In this document: positions 56,201 through 64,000 of the stretch, one piece after another
Position numbering within the stretch: the first letter of the stretch is position 1
How the letters are laid out: the number at the start of each line of letters is the position of its first letter
NCBI GenBank assembly: GCA_026413225.1
Contig: CM048554.1
Location: 9,316,001-9,380,000, forward strand
Direction: 5' to 3'
Source of the DNA: Otis tarda
Lineage: Eukaryota; Chordata; Aves; Otidiformes; Otididae
Length of the DNA stretch: 64,000 bases
Notes under the pieces: generated by a model
Database searches by the model: none
Told to the model about the DNA's origin: nothing
The model's input: the letters and a program-made list of their open reading frames with translations, nothing else
Position numbers and translations under genes: made by a program

Positions 56201-59200
56201 CATGTTTCCTTATGCAGTTTTCCAGCATGTGTATTCACATTTTGTACTTAGTTCAGATCCCAGTGTGATCATTTGCATGTATAAGCTTTTGCCAGTCAGG
56301 CCTTGGAGTTGCCTTTTTAGCCTGGTTTCCTAAGGAAATGAGGCCCTCTGTAACCTCCCTGTCAGCACGTCCTCTCTAAGGCAGTTTCAACCAAGCCTTA
56401 CTTGGATGTAGAGCTCTCTGATGCATGAAGTTCCTGCAAGTTTCACTAATGTGAGCAGCAAGATCAAGGAGAGAGACTCAAGAGTTTCTTGTAAAGCGAA
56501 GAAGAGGGATTTTTCCCTAAGCAAGGAGGTGGCTTCACTGGGACCTCAACGTTTGGACAGTCAACATGGGCATGAGGCAGAGGGAGAGCAGCCTTTGCCC
56601 CTTCTGTTACTTGCATAATTCCTTGTACTTGGATTTTGAAACCCCTTTTTTTCCCCCATAACAATGCCCTGGATAACACTGCCTCTGGTTGCTTTGAGAC
56701 CTCTGCCATGTGCCCTTACACTTCTTGTTGTCTCCCTTGCTGATCTGGGACCATGGGGCTCCTTTTGCCTGGTTGCTATCTGTCTCTCCATGTCACAGGG
56801 TCAGTAAGGGGCTTTTCCAGTAAGCAGCCCTCTTTGTTTAACTTCACAAAGTATTATTGACTCAGCAAAACCCTATGGGTAAAATTTACCATAAAAACAA
56901 TAAAACAGTTCCTCTGCCTGCCTCCTCACAGTCAGTTGTCCTGTTTCTGCATGGAGACGCTGGCTGGTTTGAAGTGTACATCAAGCCTTCTTGCTAGGCT
57001 CTCTTTCCAGTCTTTTGTCTTTATCCTCTTGGGCCGGATGAAACCAGGCAGCACTTCCTCCCAGCCGTGTGGGAATGCAACTTCAAAAGGCTTTAGGGTT
57101 TTGTGTTAGATCCCTGCTCCCTAGTGGTTTTCATTCCTACAGGAAATGCAGGAGACCTGACCCAGGGAGAGGTATGGCCCAGTGGCCCAGCGGCAGCCTG
57201 TGAACAGGCCATATGCCTATCGCATGTGCAGCCCAGAGCAAGGGTTTCTTGTGCCAGGGTAGCTTGCAGCACTGCCTTGTGGCCCATTGAGAAGGCTAAA
57301 CAGGCCAGTGCATGGGTTACGTTTGGGTTAGAGTAATTGGGGGAGACACAGAGCCAAAGGAAGTGCATGAGATACATCTGAAACAATTGCCAGCTCATTT
57401 TCTTTGCAAGCAGGATTGAAGGGGGGAGGCAGGGGAATGCTGTGCTATGCCACCCAAGCTAATGTGGCAGGTATGCATCCCCCCAGCAGGTCACACTCCT
57501 ACCTTGAACGTGTTGAGGGAATTCTTCATCTCAGCAACTTTCTCTTCCATGGCACAGCGGCAGCTCTTGACCTTCTCCTCGAGGGCATACTCGCCATGCT
57601 GGATTCGCGATAGCTCCTGCATTGCTTCTGTGAAACCCGCCTTCAACTCGGAGGCTAATGCCTGCAACTAGAGGAACCACAAACACCATGGGTTCAGTCA
57701 TTCCTCCCAGGTCAGGTGGCTGCGTCCCTGAGGGTCACCCATGGTTCAGAGTGGCATGAAAACTGGGTGTAACCCATCCTGTAAGGTGCTGTCCTCTTTC
57801 TCTTCCTCCTGTCATGGCTGGGAGACATGGGGGGGAGGTTTGGCCCCTGCTGCAGCCTCAGTACCGGGTAGGAGGTGTTTGCCTTGGGCAGTAAATGTGC
57901 CCCTTTTTAGACTCTGAGTTTTTCCAGGCTCCCTAGCTGTTTGCAGACTGCCAGTCTGTAGAAAGAGAAGACAGCCTGAAATATGCCAGGAGCCAGATTA
58001 TCAATCCCCAAAGCAGCTGAGCAATCAAGAACATGTCTGTTTCTGAGCAAGTCCTCCTCCCCCACATGCTCGTGAGGCTGGTGCTCTCCCCAGATAGGTC
58101 TAACACCGCCTTGCTCTCCAAGCGCTGTGGAGAAGCTCTGTTCTTGGTCAGTGGGCTCTTTTCAAGGAATGAGGCAGCTCTTTAACTTGTGATGGGAAGG
58201 GAGCGGGAGGATTTTCCCTGGCATACAGTGACACTGTGCCCACTCTCCGTGTTTTCTGTCCCTAGAGGCCCTAGCGCTGCTGGAAGAGCTCACAACCTAA
58301 GCTGGAGGCAGCCGGTTGATAGCCAGGTGACAAAGGAGACAGACCAGGATGAGCCAGGCTGGCATAGCGAGCAGACTAGGCAAGTGTGGAAGTGGGCAGT
58401 GAGGGGAGGCAGGAGGCTAGGTGGGGACACCCTCTTTGGGGGCAGCTCGGGCCGGCAACCCTGAACTCTGCCCACAGAGCTGTGAGCAAGGCGCTTGTTC
58501 TGCCGGCACAAAGCCAACAGCGAGGTTGCAGCCCAAGGCGCTTTGGTACCAGTGTTTTTTACCTTTATAACAGAAATTCGGCCTAACATCTGGTTATAAA
58601 CTGAGTCCAAAACTGGAGCACTGATGGTAACAGGACAGCCACCCCGGGGAACTCAGGCGCTTGAGTCCTGTAAATGGAGCAGAGATGGCTTCCGATACCT
58701 TGGGGCAATGGCATGCACCATCCTCCTCTGATCACAACTGTCAGCAGTCAGAGGACTTCTGCCTGACATCCCCACTCCTGCCCCAGTGCTTACCCCCACA
58801 GTCCCCAGTCTGGTCTGGCTGGACACACGTTCCCGGAGCTGCCTGGGTAAGAGGAGCGGGACTGACAGGAGCCGGGACAGGGCAGGAGGCAGAGGCCATC
58901 TTCCCTCCTCAGGCAGGCTCCCCAGGCCGGCTGAAGCTCCAGATCCCTTGGTTCAAACCCTTCACCCACCCTTCCTGGCCACAGTGGACAGCTTCCTGTG
59001 ACGCTCCTGTGACCTGTGAGCATAGTCTGAAGGATTAGAGGAGCTGCCTGGGGCCATGGCTGCTAGGGAAGACAATGACCATACTGCTTCTGATGTCTCA
59101 GCTAAGAGGGTGAGCCAGATGGTCTTAGCATCATCAGACATCCTAATATAAATGCCTAGAGAAGTGCGGGGGGGGGATAATAAAGTGCTGCAACTGTGCA

Positions 59201-62200
59201 AAATGTTAATATTCCCATCCTTACTCACAGGTGCTTACCACACTTGCATGCTGAGCTGACATTGCCAAGGCAGAGTCTCCCTGCTAGCCTGCATCAGGGC
59301 TAGGCGTCGCACGCTTTCCTCCAAGTGAAAAGGGGTGATTCGTCAGATCCATCCCTTCCAACTGAAATATGCTATCCTATGCTGTCTTATGCTATACATT
59401 TTAGAGATCTGCTTCAGGATGAAGATGTCACAGCTTCAAGTATTGTTAGCTAGTGGTGGAGAAGTCCAGAAGCTGGCCCTGGAGATAACTATGTCTGGGG
59501 AGAATAAGCCCAAAACGAAATGTTTCTGCCCACAAGCCTGGCCATATCCTCTTCTGCTCTGTGAAAGCAGAGTTCAGGCAGCCAAAAGAAAGATTTGGAC
59601 TAGAGGCTGGACTAAAATATCCTCTGCATCTAAGAGCAGACACTTGTTATTTTGAGGTTCACTGTTGGCCAGTCTTTGCTTTTGCAGTCACAATGCTAGC
59701 TTGGTTTCTTTGTGTATCCTTCCCAGTGCTCCAGACCCCAGCCGAGGTCCGTCCTGCCAGATACATCCTTCCCGGACACCATGCAGCTTGCAGCGGCTAT
59801 TTCAGACACTGAAATGCATCTTTTACACTCACATTTCCCTTTGTTGCCACTTGATGGATGAAAGCAGCCAGCAACACCAATCAGCCATATCTGCCAGGGC
59901 TTGTATGGCTGGACATGAAGTGCTGAAACCCTGAGAACTCCCTCCTCTGCTGCCCTCAGTACTCACAGCATAGAAAAGAAACACAAACAGCCTTGTGGTA
60001 TTGGGTGCAAGTTTGATTCAAAATTGAGTGGAGTGGTACAGGAACAACACATTATCTTTTAACTCCTGCCAAGCGCAGTGTAGTCCTTGAGCTGTGGATT
60101 TTAGTTTGAGCTCATTTCTATTGATGAGCTGTAGAAAACCATCCTTTAAATCCCATGAGCTGTTACAACAAATGGCAGCTGTTGAAGCATCATCTTATGC
60201 TTATGTCCAAGTGATTATGCCTAAAGGACCAGGGAGACATTTCACAGGTTTGTGAACAGCTGGAATCTCAACCCAATTCAGTATTTCTGAAGTTTTGAAA
60301 GTGTCATACATATAAAAAAAGACAGATTTTTATACTACCACAGAAACTTGGCAATAGTTTAACTTTAATATGGTGCCCTGGCTCACCTATTCATGGGAAT
60401 AAAAACAGGTGAAGAGGAACACACCCTAGCAACTTAAGTTGAACTACCTAATACCTAGGGGATAGGCATGGTCACAGGGAGTCTTAGAACCTGTCCAAGA
60501 ACTGTTCAAAAAAAGCATTTAGGCATCTAAAAAATTTAGTATGAAATACATATTTCAGCCCCCACCTGCCTTTGGAGTGCAGCCCTCAAACCTGACAAAG
60601 CAATGAAGTGAGGGATCAGTGAGGGACATCTTTGTCGGCGACATGGACAGTGGGATAGAGTGCACCCTCAGCAAGTTCGCCGATGACACCAAGTAGTGTG
60701 GTGCCGTTGACACACTGGAAGGGAGGGATGCCATCCAGAGGGACCTGGACAGGCTGGAGAGGTGGGCCCGTGCCAACCTCATGAAGTTCAACCAGGCCAA
60801 GGGCAAGGTCCTGCATGTGGGTCGAGGCAACCCCAGGCACAAATACAGGCTGGGCAGATAATGGATCAAAACCAGCCCGGAGGAGAGGGACTTGGGAGTG
60901 ATGGTGGTTGAGAGGCTCAACATGAGCCATCAATGTACCCTTGCAGCCCAGAAAGCCAACCGCATCCTGGGCTGCATCAAGAGGAGTGTGGCCAGCAGGT
61001 CGAAGGAGGTGATTCTCCCCCTCTACTCTGCCCTGGTGAGACCCCACCTGGAGTACTGTGTCCAGTTCTGGAGCCCCCAACATAAGAAGGACATGGACCA
61101 GTTGGAGAGGGTCCAGAGGAGGGCCACGAAGGTGATAAGTGGGCTGGAGCACTTCCCCTGTGAGCACAGGCTGAGAGAGTTGGAGCTGTTCAGCCTGGAG
61201 AAGAGAAGGCTCCGGGGAGACCTGATAGCGGTCTTCCAGTACCTCAAGGGGGCCTACAAGAAGTCAGGGAGAAACTCATCAGTAGGGCCTGTTGTGATAG
61301 GACGAGGGGTAATGGTTTTAAAATAGAGGGAGGTAGATTTAGAATAGATATTAGGAAAAAAATTTTTACAATGAGGGTTGTATAGCACTGGAACAGGTTG
61401 CCCAGAGAGGTGGTGGATGCCCCATCCCTGGAAACATTCAAGGCCAGGTTGGACAAGGCTCTGAGCAACCTGATCTAGTTGGGGATGTCCCTGCTCCTTG
61501 CAGGGGGGTTTGTATTAGATGACCTTTGAAGGACCCTTCCAACCCTAACCATTCTGTGATTCTATGATCTCCCCCAGCACTAGCCAGGCTGTCCAGGGCT
61601 CTGTGTCTCCAATGGGATGGCTATTGGCATCTGCTGCCCTTGGGTCTAGCTGCCTAGGGTCCTTACACTGGAACAGGGCCTGCTCTCAGGGACCTTGAGC
61701 TGAAGCCTGTCAAAACCAGTAGAAAAAAGGCTCATGATTAAGAAATACTGCACAGGAATAATTCTGCTGTTATAAATATATCCTAGAAAAGAGCAAAATC
61801 TTCTGTGGCCATGAAGGAGTACTGTATGTGCTACTTCCCCCAGCTTAACTACTGTCCATCACTTTGCACATATTCTTAGGTGGCTAATCTGAAGAGGTAA
61901 GTAAACATTCTGTCACCCAAAAGAGAGCTGCCTGAAGACACTGGCTGAAATTAATCTGACATGAAGTCCAACATGTGCTACAAAGCCTGGATCTGATTTT
62001 TCTGAACTGCATGATGTATGCTTTTACGAGGGAACAACTAATTCCTAGCACAGCTACTAACTCCTGCATTTAAGGACAGCACTTCTACAGCCAAGCATTA
62101 GGAAGGCTTACAGTGCCTCATAGCGGGAAAGCAGCTGAACTGTGCTGATTTGCAGTGGTAGAGAACCTGGCCCTAGGAGTATATCCATATTTATATTCCT

Positions 62201-63607
62201 AGGCAAGTATGGTACTAATAAAGGCAGAGCAGCAGGGTAAGGACAGAGAGAAGGATGGAGATACTTAAAGGGTGCTGCAAGCATTTATCAGCTCATTTCA
62301 CACCTCTGCAGTCTTTTTTGGTAACTTCAGTGTCTATAGGGCCCTTGCTGAAGCAGAAGGGGACAGCCAGCTGGTAACTTTCATGTAAAGGTTTCATTAG
62401 GGTATCCACGTCTCAGCCATTTTTTTTCTGGAGAGCAACATGTGTGCACAGTGTTCTCAGCACACTGTCCCAACAGGGGACCTTTCCATGCATGCTGGAT
62501 CCACTCTGCTGGGCCCTTCAGCAACCCCATCACAGCTCCAGCTTGGAGCTGTCTGGATGGGACAAGAAGACAGACAAAAGAAGCACTGACTAGTTAATGG
62601 AAAGCAGTGTCTCCTCCACTTGCCATGGTGCACTTACAAGCAACTACAGGCATTAGTGTTTCAGTGGTGACAAGGGACATCTCAAATACTCAGGGTTTTC
62701 AATTCAGAGATATGTTTCTATTTCAGAATATGGTTCCATATTGAACAAGATCAAAGTTTAAAGTGCTCAAAACTCTGTTGTGTTCCCTGCAGACTGGAAT
62801 GCATAGGAAAAATCACTGTGGAAACACTGAAGCTGCGTCTTACAGAAAGGATGCTCCCTGGGCTGTGATATAGACACTGTTGTTGTATCCATGGTGGCTA
62901 ATTGCAGTAGGAATGTCAACTCAAAGAGTAGCCGCAGAGCTCTGGAAGTCCTGATCACCTTGAGCCAACGTGGGCTAAAAGACCAAGTTTCCAAGCTGGT
63001 GGCTGGGGAGCCAGTCAGAGACATGCAGCAAGACCCAGTGCTCTGGCTGGCCTGGTTGCTCTAGATTATTAGGCAAGAAGCGCATGCCATGGTTCAAGGA
63101 GCTGTGAGGCTGCCAGGATAACCCAGAGCTTTCCAGGAGACTTGGACCCCTGCTGGGGAAGCCACCCCCAGCCCCAGTCAATCAACACATCCTTGCTTCT
63201 GGGACAGTTCATCAGGTTTAGTGAAAGCTCAGCCATTAAATATCCCTCTGGCCCAGTGAATTGACATTCTCTAATTCATGCTAATGATGCCAGCTAGTTA
63301 ATTAGCTAAGCTCACAAGTCACCTGTCTAAACACAACTGATTGTGAGCAGAGAAATTTTACTGAAGTGTCCTTTAAGATGAGGCCCAAGATGTGATATGT
63401 ACGATATTTATTCATGCAGTGTGCACATTTTAGTTGCCATGTTCCTTCTAAGTGCCTACATTTTTCCTTCCACTTAATTTAACTTTTAAACTACTATTTA
63501 TCTATCAGTATCTCTTTAAACTCTCAGAGTTATTTAGGGCATTTTTCTCATCTTTACCTGAGAAATCTGTGTTGCAGGGGTACTCACAGGCATACTTTCA
63601 GTCTCTC
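41076..63607 (-). CDS. ARHGEF33: ARHGEF33, Rho guanine-nucleotide exchange factor family (14 coding exons; first coding exon missing)
   Basis: A poorly studied Dbl-family protein whose DH domain predicts exchange activity on a Rho GTPase; the substrate cannot be read from the sequence. Exons in transcript order: 63558-63607, 57503-57667, 55740-55861, 54736-54878, 53330-53389, 51908-52123, 51131-51260, 49692-49824, 48777-48860, 47409-47492, 46433-46581, 45392-45550, 42924-43677, 41076-41213. All have AG/GT borders, phases agree, and about 795 codons result, against roughly 844 residues recalled for human. Order: N-terminal coiled coil, variable linker, DH domain ([11 protein letters not shown] to [14 protein letters not shown]), low-complexity region, tail [14 protein letters not shown]. 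No PH domain is obvious. Introns 41214-42923, 46582-47408, 48861-49691, 49825-51130, 51261-51907, 53390-54735 and 54879-55739 hold nothing I recognise beyond short simple repeats. The tail-to-tail arrangement with SOS1 matches human. Confidence 0.94.
42924..43677 (-). CDS. ARHGEF33: ARHGEF33 large exon: low-complexity region
   Basis: This 754-bp exon encodes [18 protein letters not shown], the acidic [19 protein letters not shown] block, [40 protein letters not shown] and ends GEKQSFLE before GTAAGG. It is probably disordered, with many Ser/Pro sites. The open frame runs past both splice borders into intron. Confidence 0.94.
44310..44700 (+). repeat. Old, diverged CR1 fragment
   Basis: Landmarks in CR1 order are visible on the + strand: GCATCTGGGGCAAGGTAATC, GAACTTGGGGTTACAGC, TGAGCTGACAGCATGCTCTC and GATGAGGCCCCACTTGGACC. 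No open frame is left. It lies in the ARHGEF33 intron 43678-45391, antisense to the gene. Confidence 0.65.
45392..45550 (-). CDS. ARHGEF33: ARHGEF33 exon: C-terminal region
   Basis: It encodes [39 protein letters not shown] and [13 protein letters not shown]. It is Ser/Thr/Pro-rich. The RDSGIHSEE block is shared with human as recalled. Confidence 0.93.
45612..45860 (-). repeat. Probable old CR1 3' fragment
   Basis: The + strand starts TAGAATCACAGAAAACAGGG then GGGAGGGACCTTAATATTC, resembling the complement of an old CR1 terminus. Later sequence (GCTTCCCTTGAAGTCTTGTC) fits only loosely. It lies in ARHGEF33 intron 45551-46432. Confidence 0.45.
46433..46581 (-). CDS. ARHGEF33: ARHGEF33 exon: end of DH domain
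   Basis: It encodes [39 protein letters not shown] and [10 protein letters not shown]. It closes the DH domain with a basic helix. Confidence 0.94.
47409..47492 (-). CDS. ARHGEF33: ARHGEF33 exon: DH domain, catalytic helix region
   Basis: An 84-bp symmetric exon encodes [18 protein letters not shown] and [10 protein letters not shown]. The P-x-QRIP.Y-like segment is the conserved region 3 signature of RhoGEFs. Confidence 0.94.
47862..48265 (-). mobile_element. CR1 3'-end fragment
   Basis: The + strand begins GGAATCATAGAATCATAGAA and GGTTAGGGTTGGAAGGGACC and ends at AACAGCCCCAACTCGCTCAG. The minus frame 47954-48253 encodes the CR1 RT C-terminus ([40 protein letters not shown]). It lies in the ARHGEF33 intron 47493-48776, in the same orientation as the gene. 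Confidence 0.95.
48777..48860 (-). CDS. ARHGEF33: ARHGEF33 exon: DH domain
   Basis: An 84-bp symmetric exon encodes [18 protein letters not shown] and [10 protein letters not shown]. The YxxYL pattern is typical of the DH core. Confidence 0.94.
49692..49824 (-). CDS. ARHGEF33: ARHGEF33 exon: DH domain
   Basis: It encodes [40 protein letters not shown] and TNDE. It is DH helical core and ends on a codon boundary before GTATGT. Confidence 0.94.
51131..51260 (-). CDS. ARHGEF33: ARHGEF33 exon: start of DH domain
   Basis: It encodes [20 protein letters not shown] and [22 protein letters not shown]-x-x-S-E-R-K-Y-V is the opening helix signature of Dbl-homology domains. Confidence 0.94.
51908..52123 (-). 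CDS. ARHGEF33: ARHGEF33 exon: linker before DH
   Basis: It encodes [40 protein letters not shown] and [20 protein letters not shown] up to CEPSLA. The [11 protein letters not shown] block matches human WGEEYVTKDHP as recalled. Confidence 0.92.
52730..52747. repeat. Poly-T run in ARHGEF33 intron
   Basis: Eighteen consecutive T bases in intron 52124-53329. No element is recognisable around it. Confidence 0.85.
53330..53389 (-). CDS. ARHGEF33: ARHGEF33 small exon: linker
   Basis: This 60-bp exon encodes [19 protein letters not shown] between CAG and GTAGGG and keeps the phase. Similarity to human is moderate (pattern SR/DS.VKG..GP). Confidence 0.78.
54736..54878 (-). CDS. ARHGEF33: ARHGEF33 exon: linker
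   Basis: It encodes [38 protein letters not shown] and LLHNVTYEK. No long ORF marks this exon; it was found by homology and by its ACAG/GTAGG borders. Confidence 0.88.
55740..55861 (-). CDS. ARHGEF33: ARHGEF33 exon: coiled coil and basic stretch
   Basis: It encodes [20 protein letters not shown] and [20 protein letters not shown], finishing the coiled coil in a Lys/Arg-rich segment. The donor is GTAAGG. Introns on either side (54879-55739 and 55862-57502) show nothing I recognise. Confidence 0.95.
57503..57667 (-). CDS. ARHGEF33: ARHGEF33 exon: N-terminal coiled coil
   Basis: It encodes [40 protein letters not shown] and [15 protein letters not shown], an in-frame 165-bp heptad-like exon almost identical to human as I recall it. 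Confidence 0.95.
57668..63557 (-). other. ARHGEF33: Large ARHGEF33 intron (5.9 kb)
   Basis: It holds the CR1 copy 60620-61568, a GC-rich stretch (about 58250-59040) with only chance frames, and a possible small CR1 terminus near 59335-59395 (CCATCCCTTCCAACTGAAAT followed by CTATG-like repeats). I see nothing else. Confidence 0.75.
60620..61568 (+). mobile_element. CR1 LINE 3' fragment, well preserved
   Basis: The + strand reads the end of CR1 RT ([60 protein letters not shown]; frame 60892-61326) and a full 3' end with CCTTCCAACCCTAACCATTC and TGTGATTCTATGAT. Stops occur upstream of 60892 and at 61324. It is antisense to ARHGEF33. Confidence 0.95.
63558..63607 (-). CDS. ARHGEF33: ARHGEF33 coding exon 2 (first in window)
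   Basis: It encodes [16 protein letters not shown] after a split Gly codon, matching the human stretch before LQALASELK. The acceptor is ACAG and the donor GTAAAG. The preceding exon with the start codon was not found up to 64000, and 63608-64000 is intron. Confidence 0.8.
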
Positions 63608-64000
63608 CTGTGGGAATAAAGAACTTCAGTCAATTAAAACGACTTATTATGGTTGCTATAAATAACTGGAACAGAGGGCTTGAAGTCCCTCTTGAGGTAC
63701 AAATCAGTTTTAAAGGGCTCAAGTCTCATTTTAGGACGTGTGAACACCATGTCATTTGTAAAATAAGCTGCAATTATAAAACAGGAATGGCTCACCTAAA
63801 TCAGATGTTCACCTCATTTGGTATCTTGTGTCTGTCCAAAGCTGATCGATGCAAAGAGGTGAGAAACCTTGTATGTGCAATTAGGACTAAATTGCTCCCT
63901 GTGAAGTTCAGTTCTGCGTACCAGCCTTAACTAACAGATTTTTTACCCCAAAGCATTACTGATCCATCTCTCTTCTGAAATGGTGAATTTTGTCCTATAC

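Noticed and set aside
58189..59038. Cluster of ORFs in a GC-rich part of an ARHGEF33 intron
   Set aside because: Frames overlap on both strands, show no domain and have no splice partners in phase with ARHGEF33.

Overview
This window is vertebrate nuclear DNA, almost certainly from a bird. It has split genes with GT-AG introns, many CR1 LINE copies with the characteristic 3' end (ATTCTATGATTCTATG), and bird-type LTR elements. No operons, CRISPR arrays or rRNA/tRNA genes were seen. Two protein-coding genes lie tail to tail. Gene names rest on recalled human protein sequences, not on a search.

On the + strand, 1-35.4 kb holds the 3' two thirds of SOS1, the RAS guanine-nucleotide exchange factor. 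Fourteen coding exons (1379-29911) join in frame into 961 residues plus a stop. They cover the end of the DH domain, the PH domain, the REM (RasGEF-N) domain, the CDC25 catalytic domain and the proline-rich GRB2-binding tail. The first third of the protein lies before the window. A long 3' UTR follows, with poly(A) signal candidates at 30980 and 35393.

On the - strand, 41-64 kb holds ARHGEF33, a RhoGEF-family gene. Fourteen coding exons (63607 down to 41076) encode a coiled coil, a linker, a DH domain, a long low-complexity region and a basic C-terminus. Only the first coding exon appears to lie outside the window. SOS1 and ARHGEF33 are also convergent neighbours in human, as I recall, so this is conserved synteny.

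Transposable elements fill much of the rest. The last SOS1 intron carries a complete but env-less endogenous retrovirus (22855-29175) in antisense. It has two 442-444 bp LTRs, a 5-bp target duplication CCTGC, a tRNA-Lys1,2-type primer site, and gag, protease, RT/RNase H and integrase regions. Its LTRs differ by only 3 substitutions, so it is young, yet its genes are broken. A 1.15-kb solo LTR (35614-36759) lies between the two genes. Clear CR1 copies lie at 3317-4738, 10873-14985 (nearly full length), 18419-18560, 32896-33628, 47862-48265 and 60620-61568. Older decayed CR1 remnants lie near 213-850, 44310-44700 and 45612-45860.

I found no undescribed system that I can defend. The most interesting items are the gag/pro/RT layout of the provirus (one frame split by stops), a U5 hairpin that keeps pairing across two LTR families, a missing SOS1 microexon, and a near-full-length CR1 about 30 bp behind a splice donor.
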